Notes under the pieces: model-generated
Database searches by the model: none
Told to the model about the DNA's origin: nothing
The model's input: the letters and a program-made list of their open reading frames with translations, nothing else
Part shown: one piece after another, positions 24,081-34,581 of the stretch
Numbering within the stretch: the stretch's first letter is position 1
How the letters are laid out: every line of letters starts with the position of its first letter
DNA from: Dipteris shenzhenensis
Lineage: Eukaryota > Polypodiophyta > Polypodiopsida > Gleicheniales
DNA: 64,000 bases
Strand: one strand, 5' to 3'
NCBI GenBank assembly: GCA_047967505.1
Contig: CM106538.1
Position numbers and translations under genes: made by a program

Positions 24081-24445
24081 GGTAAAGTGATAACAAGCCA
24101 GGGGATACAGGCATTACCTGTTTACCCAAATTCAACTTCATTGTTCTAACAAATGGTTGGTTTGGATGGTGGTAGGTAAGTAGACCCTGACCTGGAGCTT
24201 GGACTACCGGATGGATTTGACACTATTGTACTGATTCTTTGCTTAAGTTTGCAAACTCAATATAATGAAAAATTCTATTGCCAATCCTCTTGTTTTTCGT
24301 ACCAATTTTTTGGCTTACAATTTTGTCAAAAGTTATTTCAATTTAGTTTTCTTAAAGAATTTCAATCCATTTCTCATATGCATCTTTTTATAATTATCCA
24401 AATGATTGAATTAATTGTATGGTTCATATATTGTAGTAGGGACTA
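24081..24445 (+). repeat. Dispersed ~340-bp repeat, copy C
   Basis: It opens GGTAAAGTGATAACAAGCCA, keeps GGTGGTAGGTAAGTAGACCC and ATTAATTGTATGGTTCATAT, and lies between the two copies of the large duplication. It is closer to copy A than to copy B in its first part. Confidence 0.75.
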
Positions 24446-25139
24446 GCTACTATGACATCCTCACTGACGCCATCAGCGCCCAATAGTGGGTGTAGACCAT
24501 AGTATAAAAATATGCTCTCACACATACAAATCCACACACCCACACATACTTGAGCATCCATTTATACAAAGTCTTCGTATTGAGTTTCTGTCGGCACTCC
24601 GGAGGTGAAGGGCAGACTCAGCCATGATGAAGGCTAGTACTAAAGGAGAACGCTAATCAAAAGGTAGTCCAAAATCTCTTCATTCAAGCTACAGAGTTCT
24701 TTGGTCTTGTTTTTTTTTGGAGGAGGTGACCCTCTTCAGGTCTAGCCAGAGGGGCTCTCATGGTAGCTCCCTCAACTCCGACTTCCACTTGGATTATCCT
24801 TCAATCTAAACACACACACTGATCTCCTAACTAGCCTTCTAGTACCATATAATTGATTCATGATATGATAATTTTAAACATGGTCAAATGTTTGCCATTT
24901 AAGTTATTTTATGTGCTTTTTCTTTAATTACTAATAATTACTTTTTATGTGCAGAGACATTGGCTCTGAAAACTGGATGATGCATCTACTAATGGCAGTG
25001 TGCTTTATATCACTTTTTACACTTATCATAGAAATCCATTTTTTTGATATTTACTATTAGGTGGGGAGTAAGTTCCACATGGTGGGCTTACTCCCCACCA
25101 TGTGGTCTTACCTCTGAGATGGGGGTGGGCCACACACAC
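24446..25139 (+). other. Unique spacer within the duplicated region, with overlapping inverted repeats
   Basis: No coding signal. Two interleaved perfect inverted repeats occupy 25060-25105: GGTGGGGAGTAAG with CTTACTCCCCACC, and CCACATGGTGGG with CCCACCATGTGG. A (CA)n tract begins at about 25133. Confidence 0.6.
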
Positions 25140-28000
25140 ACACACACACATTTTTCTCACAAAGAAATTTCTCTCTCTCTCTCTCTCACACACACACATT
25201 AAAGATTTAATAAAAAATATATATATTCTAAATATTTGAGAATTTCTAATGATAATTTCTAAATAATTAAGATTTAATTTTTTCGTACAACCAACCCCCT
25301 AGGTATGGGACTATCCCTCCTTAATTTCTCAATATAAAATGTTTTCCCCCCTCTCCCTCTCCTTTTTCTTTACCTAATAATCCCCTTTTTTTGAATGCAT
25401 AAGATTTATCCTAAAACCCCCTAGTACCCATTTATAAATTCTTTATTTGACTCTTTTTATGATATATATATGTGTATTAACTTGTTTAGTTGCTTTTATT
25501 ATTTACTTTTAAAACCCCCTTTTTTTACCCTCTTGTTCTACTCCTTCTCTTCCCCGAATGAATCACCCCTAACTATTCCCTCTTTGATTGTCTCCCCCTC
25601 TTTAATTTGGTCATTTTATTTATTAGGAAAAGCCATCCTCAATTGGGTGAACCCCCTTTTTTTCCCCTTCACCCCAAAACCCTCATGAAACCCCCTTTAC
25701 TCGCCCCTTTAAACACCCCCTTATTTGTTACTTTTTAAGAAAAACCCTCTAATATATTTAGACTACCCCTAGTAACTTAAACTTCCCACTTTTCTAAACT
25801 AATCCTAACCGTTCGTGCCTAACTCCAACCTATCCCTACCCCTATTCCTACGTTACCTACCCCTATCCTTGCTTTACTAGCTTGCTCCCTACTTTAACTC
25901 CTATGTGAGCACCGCCTTGCATGTTCATGCCTCTACTCTAAATAGCGTGTGTTCACTCCTTTAGAGTTCTTGCACTGCCCATGATTCTTGGTGGTTTCTC
26001 CTTCCCCTTATTTAGCCAGCTCTCACCTTATACAAAGCTCTTTGGTTTTCTACTGGCTCGTGCATTACTCTCCTAGTGTCCCTTACTCCTTTGCCTTAGC
26101 CCTATGTCTCGTCGATAACACTCAGCTCCTTCCTACATGGCATCCTTGCTTCTAGCTCTTCTCGACAGTCCACGTTCCTTCTTTATCAACCTTCTCTCGT
26201 CGCTGCCCTTCATTGGACGACCTCTTTCTCGGGCAAGCTACTCTTACTGAACTTCTTGTAATAAACGAACCACTGGCAACTGTCTCTTTCTCACGTCATT
26301 TAACCTCATGTATTGTGTGCCACCCCTTTTATGTAGTTGTCAGTTGGTTGGAGCTTGGGGATTTCTGGGTTGTTAGTTGCTTGGAGCTTCGAAACCATTC
26401 ATTGATGCTGTTGATTGATTGCCTCTACGCTCACAATCGCCTTTGTCTTGTTCACTACAGAGGCTTTTCTCCCTTCTCAACTACTAGTGTGTTGATCAAT
26501 GACCTTTGAGTCCCGCTTGCTAGCTTGTTATGACTCCCTTTTTCTGGCCTTCTCTTAGAAGCTCGCTGTGTTTTTCCACTGCACTTTAGTTGGATAGCTT
26601 CTCAGCCCCCTGCTTCTCTGGTGCTTGGTGTGCTTTTGCATGTTCCTCTACTAGCATTCGGCTCACCATGCCTCTTCTGAGCAACCTCTCTTACGTACTC
26701 CCTTTTTCTTTCTTACTGATTCTTCCACGTGCTTAGTTTACTGTTAACACAATGTCTACGGTCTTGTAATGCATTCTGTTGCGCCAGCCTTCGCTTATCC
26801 TTCTCTTCTTTCATGTTCTTGCCATGAAAAGGCCCTCTTTTAGCTCTTCTTTGCTTGCTTGCCATCTCAGCTAGTCGTGGTTCCCTTTGCACTTACTTGT
26901 TGCACCTCGACGCCTCTATATGTAGTTGCGACCATCTTTTTTCCTTCACCAAATTGACTCCTTGCTGTACTTTCGAAGTGATCTTTCCGCGACTTCTATG
27001 GTTTGGAGGTGTTGTTGCATGGCTCTTACGTTTTTTAGCTGAGTCAACTGTATGGTTGACTATGGCTCTTGTTTTAAGTATAAGTACCTTGGTTAGTTTT
27101 TACTATGGTTGGTCATAAGGGCCTTAGTTTCCTTTGTCTTTTTATGTCTTTCTTCTTGTTAAGTTTGCTTATAGGTAATGTAGTGCCCTATTCCATTGTA
27201 GTGCCCTATTCCATGGAAATTGTTGCATAAGTATTTTGTTTCCTTAAGATTATAGCTGCGCTTGTAATTATTTCTTACTTTTTAAGGTCTTATTTTTAGT
27301 GACTTGTATATAATTATTGTCTTTAAACTGTGTTCTTATGAGAACACTTATAATCCCCCCCTTTTTTTTATGCATGTATAAATGTACATAAATAAATACC
27401 TTTGGTCGTCTTCAAAATTTTGTTTTTAGCCTTTCACTTTTCATAGTTAAAATTAAATTTACTTCCTTGTTTCTTTTAATGTGTCCATTAAATACTTACA
27501 AATAATTAATTGACTTAATGGAAGTTTTCCTTTTATGTAAGGATTTGTGGCTACATTTTAAAAGGATGACTTTATTTAATTTTTCTATTTAATTAACTAA
27601 GGATGTGGACTAGATGCTCCTTTGCTTTTTAGAGTTATGTCCTCTCATTTGGGCTTGTAGTACCCTCAATACCTTTCATTTTTTTTCATTAATAGTTTTC
27701 ATTAATTTGTAATAATTTGTTCTTAAACAATTCTCTTTGCTCATTAATTCCTCATTTAATTCATGGTCAAATTATATGTTTCTCATTTATTTTCGTGACT
27801 AATTATAGTTTTTACAAAGTAAGTTAGGCATTTTTTGGTGGCCCCCCTTAAATAGTTGGGCACCTAGTTGTTTAAACTACTTTAAGTTTTTTATTCCCCC
27901 ATTAACTAGTGGGGCACTTAGTTATATAACTATTGTAATAGGTACACTTTATTTCAAGTGAGTGGATCACCCCATTAAATAGTTGTGCTCCTAAGTTATA
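25140..28000 (+). repeat. Large direct duplication, copy 2 (~2.9 kb)
   Basis: The partner of 21210-23929. Like copy 1 it starts at a (CA)n/(CT)n tract with TTTTTCTCACAAAGAAATTT, and it loses similarity exactly after CTAAGTTATA at 28000. Small insertions relative to copy 1 include a tandem GTAGTGCCCTATTCCA near 27180-27215 and extra bases near 26930-27010. No intact gene is seen. Confidence 0.9.
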
Positions 28001-28792
28001 GGGAAGTAGCAAGCTAAGGGTGTCCACTTTTTGTTCACTCCCCAATCCTTAGGAGGTGGAAAAACAAGCTTTTTAGCACACAAAAATGCAAATCTCACCT
28101 ACTTCCCTATGGATCTAGTCTTTGAAGTCTTCTGACACAACATCACACTTGCTATTGTGCACACAATCGTATAGTCTGATCGAAAATTCGATGCACACAC
28201 AAAAAATTTCTTTGTGTCACACGGCATGGTTCCAGGGTGGTCACACATTTGTCACGAACAGAGAGTATCATATTAAATTCTAAATTTCTCACTCATTTTA
28301 GATTAAATGTTATTGAAACTTTGTAAGTGGTCTCTTTACATTATGTAGAGATTAACTTGATTTATTGGTAATTTTTTGAATGATTTATCTAATTATAAAT
28401 AATTATTTATAATAAATAAAGTCATAAAATACATGCATTTTAGTAGCACACCACATTTTTTTCGTATTTTGAATAATTAAGCAAATCCAATTCGGTGGAA
28501 GGTTAGTAGGCACATAAGGGTGTGTGGTTGAATCATTAAATCCCAAATCCAACGGTTAGATTTAGGAAGATTGAAGTTTAATTTTTACTTTTACTCCTTA
28601 GAGGATCAATAAAGAATATTAAAAATAAATCTAGTAATTCTCAAACATGACCAAACATTTCAAAAATGTCAATATTTTTAGTCCTCTGCATGATGAATAA
28701 GAGGAAAAATTTTTGGTTAAATTTGAGTAAGGGAAACGTACGATATGGCCTCCAAGAGTGAAATCTCCCTTTTGTGGGGGAAAAAGGGCCAC
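28001..28792 (+). other. AT-rich non-coding DNA
   Basis: No coding signal and no repeat recognised against the rest of the window. Confidence 0.5.
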
Positions 28793-28836
28793 CCAAGCCT
28801 AATACCAAGACAAGGTAGGCTTGGTATTAGGCTTGG
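28793..28836 (+). other. Perfect hairpin: 17-bp stem, 10-nt loop
   Basis: CCAAGCCTAATACCAAG at 28793-28809 is the exact reverse complement of CTTGGTATTAGGCTTGG at 28820-28836. It lies upstream of the repeat arrays that precede the transposase gene E1. CTAG follows 10-12 bases later, which resembles a Helitron 3' end, but the next base is G rather than T and nothing else supports a Helitron. Confidence 0.9.
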
Positions 28837-28859
28837 TGAGGTAGGCTAGGAGCATCACC

Positions 28860-29262
28860 GACCCTAGTGGCAAGCCTTTGGAGTGTGCATGCTGCCCATG
28901 TGGAAGGCTGAGTCATCTATTTTTGCCTTGCAACCATGCCACGTTATTAGACCACGTGGTGCCATGTCATCAAGGAGATGTGACATCACTCCTTGCCATG
29001 TCACCTTACATTGCCACACGTGCTGCCACATGTGCCACCTCATCATTCCACATCATGAGCCATGTCATCACACCTTGCCACCTTGGCATACCTCGTCAAC
29101 CTTGCCACATCACCAATCCCTCCACCTCAATTTGCCATGTCAATCTACCACCTCATGAATGCCAACTCATCATGCCACATCACCTTTCCACGTCATGGAA
29201 GAGACTATATTGCCACATCATGACCATGCATGGTGCCACATCAGCCACATGTATATACATCA
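28860..29262 (+). repeat. Degenerate tandem repeat built on TGCCACATCA
   Basis: About 400 bp is made of variants of TGCCACATCAYC, TGCCATGTCATC and CCACCTCATCA, at irregular spacings of about 10-25 bases. Because of the short unit, frames are open on both strands (28864-29046 minus; 28878-29279 plus); these are by-products. The motif includes ACGT-containing variants (CCACGTGG, CCACACGTG, CCACGTCA). Confidence 0.8.
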
Positions 29263-29267
29263 CGATG

Positions 29268-29460
29268 TGCGAGGCATAGAATACCTCGATCGAGGTATAT
29301 GACCTGCGTGAGGCATAGAATACCTCGATCGAGGTATATGACCGAGGGGTATGTGCTATGACCGAGGGGTACCTCGATCGAGGTTTATATCTGCGTGAGG
29401 CATTGAATACCTCGATCGAGGTATATGACCTGGGCATAGCATACCTCGATCGAGATATTT
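29268..29460 (+). repeat. Array of five palindromes (TACCTCGATCGAGGTA) upstream of E1
   Basis: The 18-bp palindrome ATACCTCGATCGAGGTAT occurs exactly at 29281-29298, 29320-29337 and 29407-29424. Near-copies lie at 29370-29387 and 29441-29458. Start-to-start spacings are 39, 50, 37 and 34. The spacer GAGGCATAGA and the phrase TATGACC recur between them. The array ends about 245 bp before the E1 start codon. It could be a binding-site array for the encoded transposase or a promoter element. A matching array on the other side of E1 was not found. Confidence 0.92.
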
Positions 29461-29607
29461 GTAGGTACAAAACTGGAATAAAATCAAACGATGCAAATAT
29501 TCGAAATTAACGTTGGATTCCAACCAATTAGTTTCAATCTTAGCACCTTCTCCACCAATAATAATGAAGAGCAATCTAAGAGCAATCTAGCGGATGAGTT
29601 GAGGCTC

Positions 29608-29616
29608 TTTATAAGA
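29608..29616 (+). promoter_or_regulatory. TATA-like box upstream of E1
   Basis: TTTATAAGA sits about 90 bp before the ATG at 29704 and after the palindrome array, a plausible core promoter position for E1. Confidence 0.4.
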
Positions 29617-29703
29617 CACCACGTTTTGGTTCATTTCACCCATTCTTAGCCATTCTTGCCTCCTCACCACTTTGTCACACCTTCCATCCTACTTTCATTG
29701 AGA

Positions 29704-32643
29704 ATGGGTTCTCAAAGCCGTAGAGCTAGTAGACGTGAAAGATGTAGGAACCCCCCCCCAAATCTCATTGACGAGGAGCGCAAGCGGAAGGCTCGTGAGC
29801 GCAAGAGAGCCTCTAGAGCTAGAGATCGTGCTGCCACCACCGATCCACCTCCACCTCTACCTCTACATCCCACCTCCACCTCCACCTCCACCCCCACCCC
29901 CACCCCCACCCCCACCTCCATTGCTCCCCTACCTCTAGCCTCCGCCCTTCCCCTAGCCACCTACATTTTGGCCTCCACCTCTACCTCTTCCCCCTCCACC
30001 CTCCCCACCCTCCCCCCTCCCCCTCCCCCTCCCCCTCCCCCCGTTCCCCTTGGCACCTCCCTTCCCCCGTCCACCCTACCATCTCCCATTGATCCCCTTG
30101 CCCCACCTTGCAGTAGCAGTGTTGCTTCACGACGTGACTTGCCGAAGTCCACTATCTGTCGTCGTACTAGCAAGATTGTGCAGTCTTTTTTTTGTGACCT
30201 CATGCCAGCTTCATAGTCTTCTCTTCTCATGTCCTTGATTGATCACCCTGACTTGGTAGAGTGTAGGAAGCTTGCTGGTCTTGGTGCACGTAGAGATAGG
30301 GTTGTATCTAGCGAGGTCCTTAGCAGTGTTCGACGTTCCTATGCTTCTATTAAGCATAGGAACTCCAGTGATGCCTTGGCAGCACGTCCTGCTATTGTGG
30401 CTGCCATTAGTAGACCTCATATGATAGGCCATGTGCGTACCGCTTCACATCTTCTTCAGATTGCACCGCGCACATTGCGAGCAGGCATGATTAGGAGGCA
30501 GAGTCTAGAGGATAGTGAGACTGATGCTCTTTGGGCTTCGAGTGGTCGTGCACCTCGCAACGATCGATTGTTGGATGATTCCACTAGGTCCTTCATACAA
30601 CAGATTTGGGAGGAGCATTGCAGAGCATCCCTAGTGTTCAAGAAGGCATTGCAGAAGAGGGTGTCATGCGGTGTGTACATTGAGCATGGTGCATGTTTTT
30701 TGGAGTGTACCCAGACTGAGTTGTATACTCAGTTTGTAGAGGCGCACCCGAAGTTTAGGATTGGGCAGAGGTCATTTGAGCGATGCAGGCCATGGTTTGT
30801 GCGATGCTCTCAGGAGCGTGACACATGCTGTTGTCGCTACCATGTGGATTTTGAATTGATGTATGATGTATTCCGTTCCCTTGATGGTCATAGGGGAGTG
30901 GTTCCTACTAGCCCTCGCGATTTCATTCATTCCATATTGTGTACACGAGATGGTGATGCTTTATTCCACTCCCTTGACTGTGTGGAAGGCAGGTGTACTT
31001 TGTGTGGTGACTTTGCTAGAGTGCCACGAGTTGCACTAGATACTTGTGATGTGCAGATGGTTCATTGGCAGCAGTATGAGTATAGTACCTTGACATTAGA
31101 TGGTGGTGCACAGTCGAGGAGGTTGCAGCTTGTGGGGAAGGAGACACCACGTGTTGTATTCATTGACAGTTTTTGAGGGAAGCTGTACCGCTACATACGC
31201 CACTCGCACACTGCGAAATGGGAGGATCGTCAGTTCCGTGCATGTTTGAGGACATTTCCTACAGGGGTGGTTGTCTCAGTGGTGGACTTTGCGGAGAATT
31301 ACACCTTTGCACCACAGCATGAGATCCAATCGGAGTATTATTTCTCCGAACAGGTGACGTGTGATTGAGTATTGATTTTTTCCCCGCCTCATTATATTGA
31401 ATTATTTCAATAGTCATATTTTTTTTCAATGCCATATTACAGGTTGCTATATTTGTGCACATTAGCTATCGTCATGCACAGGCTCATGTGGATGGCATTG
31501 ATAGCACCATGGACTCACGCGTCATTGTGCGAGAGTATCACTTCTACATTAGTGATGATCGATCACATGATGCCCATTTTGTGCAGCATTGCTTCACTTT
31601 GCATGATAGTTTCTTGAGAGATCATGGTGTCACATGGCAGCGGCGCTGGATCTGGTCAGACGGCTGTGGTGGTCAGTTCAAATTCGCTAGACAGTTTTAT
31701 TGGTTCTGCAGATGGCACCGTGAGACAGGCATTCCGATCACATGGAGCTACTTCGAGACAGGGCACGGTAAGGGAGAGCACGATGGTGCAGGTGCTTGCC
31801 TGAAGCGTGCTTTGCATCGATACTAGTTGCGTCACAGTGCCGATCGCTTCAAGGATGCACATGATGTGGTGCGGTGGTGCAGCCAGCACTTATCCACTAG
31901 TGCTATCTCCTCGTTTCAGTCGCGTGACGATAGGGTGGTGTGCCGGTATTTTTGGTGCGTGGACATTGGGAGTCTTGATCAGTCTAGGCCTTTTGATTGT
32001 CGTTCAGTGTCTGGCACTCTTGATTTCCATTCCATCAGGAGCATAGGTGAGTCTCACCCCGTGATCTTTTCTCGACGGTTTGCATGTTTTTGCTCTGCAT
32101 GCATTGATGATGATTGGGGAGGGTGCTCCATGATACCATGGGCCGATCCATGGGTACGGCGAGTGCTTTCTCCCTTCCAGCCTTGGGAGGAGGTACATGA
32201 TGATTAGGATGTGGGATTCAGTTCCTCTAGAGATTATGACCAGCTTACATATATTTTGTGTATTGGTGATATCTTCGCGGTTATTGCTTCGGAGGGCAAT
32301 GAGGAGGGTGTGGATTATTACTTGTTGCGATGCTCTATGCTGAAGAGTGTGCTGAATGAGGATACAGTGGATGGGCATGGGATGCACTTCAATGCTCATA
32401 GCATGATCGTAGGTGGCCACTATTTTCAACAGATACAGAAGCGTGGTCGCTATATTGAGTTCCAGGAGTACATGGCGGATCAGGAGGCATACATGTATTC
32501 TCATCTTGTTGTTGCGATCAAGATTACTTTGAGTCGTGTTCGCACTCGCAAGACAACGTCCACTCCATGATGGCGCCTTGCAGTGGCGGATCACGAGAGC
32601 ATACTTGCAACTATTGGCATGAGAGCTGATCCTGAGGAGTAGC
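29704..32643 (+). pseudogene. E1: large DDE/D-like transposase of an unassigned family, in one frame with stops
   Basis: From ATG 29704 one reading frame can be followed to a stop at 32643, with a single 89-bp GT-AG intron at 31354-31442. In-frame stops lie at 30214, 31174, 31824, 32205 and 32568, without any frameshift. Order of regions: basic Arg/Lys-rich N-terminus; low-complexity Thr/Ser/Pro linker (about 29840-30110); a conserved region with FRIGQRSFERCRPWFV and CCCRYHVDFEL near 30760-30860; a Cys pair region (CVEGRCTLCGDF). Then come the likely catalytic blocks VVDFAENYTF (about 31282), WSDGCGGQFKFARQFYWF (about 31650) and SYFETGHGKGEHDGAG (about 31748). A Cys-rich module (CFCSACIDDDWGGC) lies near 32085-32128, and a C-terminal region contains GDIFAVIASEGNEEG. 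The block order DFAENY, SDG..QF, HGKG..DG.G recalls transposase-derived proteins found widely in animals and early land plants. I cannot place it in a named superfamily; Sola-like is one candidate. Confidence 0.75.
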
Positions 32644-32977
32644 ACATTACATATCATATTTTTTGGGATCATGAGTTGATCAGATTGATTTTTATTGGGT
32701 ATCACTAGTTGATTACACATTTTTGTATTCGATATATATAGGCTCACTGTGTGATCGTACCATTGTAATTTTCATGGACTCATATTTTGTATTTCACTCT
32801 GATGGTTGTATACACGTTCATACACATCATTGTATTAGATTCTATTTTATACATGATGTCTGATGTCTTCTCAATGGGATTTGTTGTGTTTGTAAAACAA
32901 AAAATTATTTATTAGTAGTAATGTTGTAATTTGTTTTGTGCTTTAGGACATTTTAAAAACGTGACTAAGAAAATTCG
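32644..32977 (+). other. 3' flank of E1
   Basis: AT-rich DNA after the E1 frame, probably the 3' untranslated region. No terminal inverted repeat partner was identified by eye. Confidence 0.45.
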
Positions 32978-33726
32978 CGCACGTACTAACAAAATACGCG
33001 TGTGGACTTATCTGTTGGTCCCTACTAGCACGACTACGTATGAAAAATGGTGCACGTACTAACGAAATACGCATATGGACATTTCTGTTGGGGATGAAAC
33101 TTTGCACGACTCTTAGGTCACCATAGACATACATCCATGCAAGATTTGGTCTCCAACTGATTTGGTATGCGCCACGTAAAGGTATAATGCGTACATTTTT
33201 ACAATCCCTACTAGCACGACTGCGGCAAAGCTATGGTGCACGTACTAATGAAATACACATGTGGACTTATCTGTTGGGGATGAAACTTCGCACGACTCTT
33301 AGGCCACCCTAGACATACATCCATGCGAGATTTGGTCTCGAACTGATTTGGTATGCGCCACGTGGAAGGTACAATGCGTACATTTTTACAATCCCTACTA
33401 GCACGACTGCGGCAAAGCTATGGCGCACGTACTAACGAAATACACGTGTGGACTTATCTATTGGGGATGAAACTTCGCATGACTCTTAGGCCACCCTAGA
33501 CATACATCCACGCAAGATTTGGTCTCGAACTGATTTGGTATGCGCCACATGGAAGGTATAATGCATACATTTTTACAATCCCTACTAGCACGACTACGTA
33601 TGAAAAATGACGCACGTACTAACGAAATATGCATGTGGACTTATTTTTTGGAGATTAAACTTTGCACAGCTCTTAGGCTACCGTAGACGTACATCCATGC
33701 AAGATTTGGTGTCCAACTGATTTGGT
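32978..33726 (+). repeat. 186-bp tandem repeat array downstream of E1 (about 3.6 units)
   Basis: The block GCACGTACTAACGAAATAC starts at about 33051, 33238, 33424 and 33610 (spacing 186-187), with a shorter first copy at 32978 (73 bp before the next). Each unit carries GGGGATGAAACTTCGCACGA, CCATGCAAGATTTGGTCTC, GATTTGGTATGCGCCACGT and CCCTACTAGCACGACT. The array stops abruptly in GATTTGGT where copia-B sequence begins. Confidence 0.92.
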
Positions 33727-34228
33727 CTGGGGTTCAGATACAGTTGCATAGATACACTGATGCTGATTGGGCTGGTAGTATTTCTGATAGATGATCTACC
33801 AGTGGATATGTGTTCTCTTTTGGGAGTGCTGCAGTCACTTGGAGCAGCAAGAAACAACCTACAATTGCCTTGTCGAGCACAGAGACTGAGTACAGGGGCG
33901 CAGCAATGGCTTTATGTGAGGTAGCTTGGTTGCATAAGCTACTTTATGATATGCATCACTCCACAGATGGGCCAGTTGTCATTTATTGTGACAAGATGAG
34001 CAGTATACACTTGGCAAATAACCCAGTCTATCATGCTAGAACAAAGCACATTGAGGTGCATTATCACCATGTGCAGGAAAAGGTTTTACTAGGTCTTATT
34101 GATCTAGTTTATGTCAGCATAGAAAATTAGGTAGCTGACATGTTTATGAAGGCATTGGGTGCAGAGAAGCTGCGCAAGTTCAAAGACCTGCTTGGTGTGC
34201 AGGAATTGGGATTGAGCTCGAGGGGGAG
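33727..34228 (+). pseudogene. Truncated 3' end of a copia-B polyprotein (RNase H)
   Basis: The frame reads [44 protein letters not shown] and [20 protein letters not shown], then a stop at about 34128 before VADMF. It is a close copy of 38885-39386 but starts abruptly at 33727 against the 186-bp array. At YTDADWAG it retains bases missing from the longer copy. The purine tract (GAGCTCGAGGGGGAG) leads straight into the LTR at 34229. Confidence 0.9.
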
Positions 34229-34581
34229 TGTTGAGATATCGAGCTCCACTCGTGATATGCCAGGGTGACCATTGTGCATTTATGTCACCGACTTGTTAGC
34301 TGCAGATGCGGTTGGTACACCGCTGATGAATAATAGCTGGATGACAGCTATCCTTATGTATTCTAGTTTGTGGCTCAGTTAGTATGCCACCTTAGTTAGC
34401 TGAGTTTGGTTTGAGACCCACATATAGGGTTCTTCTATTTCTTTGTACTAGAGTTCTTTTGGCTTTCACAACTAAGAAGAGGAAAACTAGTTTTCAGCCT
34501 CCACCTTTGTGTGTATTCCCCCATTGTGTATGTGAGAAAGCCACAAGTGAGACTCCTTCCTTCTCTCCCACTATCTTCACA
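34229..34581 (+). repeat. LTR of copia-B, upstream copy
   Basis: It starts TGTTGAGATATCGAGCTCC and ends CACTATCTTCACA (353 bp). It serves both as 3' LTR of the truncated fragment and as 5' LTR of the longer element. Confidence 0.95.

Noticed and set aside
21210-28000. The two 2.8-kb copies as LTRs of a giant element
   Set aside because: No TG...CA ends, no primer-binding site after copy 1, no purine tract before copy 2, and the 1.2-kb interior has no coding sequence.
28793-28850. Helitron 3' end (hairpin followed by CTAG)
   Set aside because: The base after CTAG is G rather than T, there is no matching 5' TC end and no Rep/helicase coding sequence nearby.
28864-29279. Overlapping frames on both strands over the TGCCACATCA array
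   Set aside because: Open only because the short repeat lacks stops; no conserved protein.
29712-29960. Minus-strand Val/Glu-rich frame
   Set aside because: Mirror of the Pro/Thr-rich linker of E1 on the plus strand.
32978-33726. CRISPR-like spacing of repeats
   Set aside because: Units are 186 bp without unique spacers, and the setting is a plant nuclear genome.
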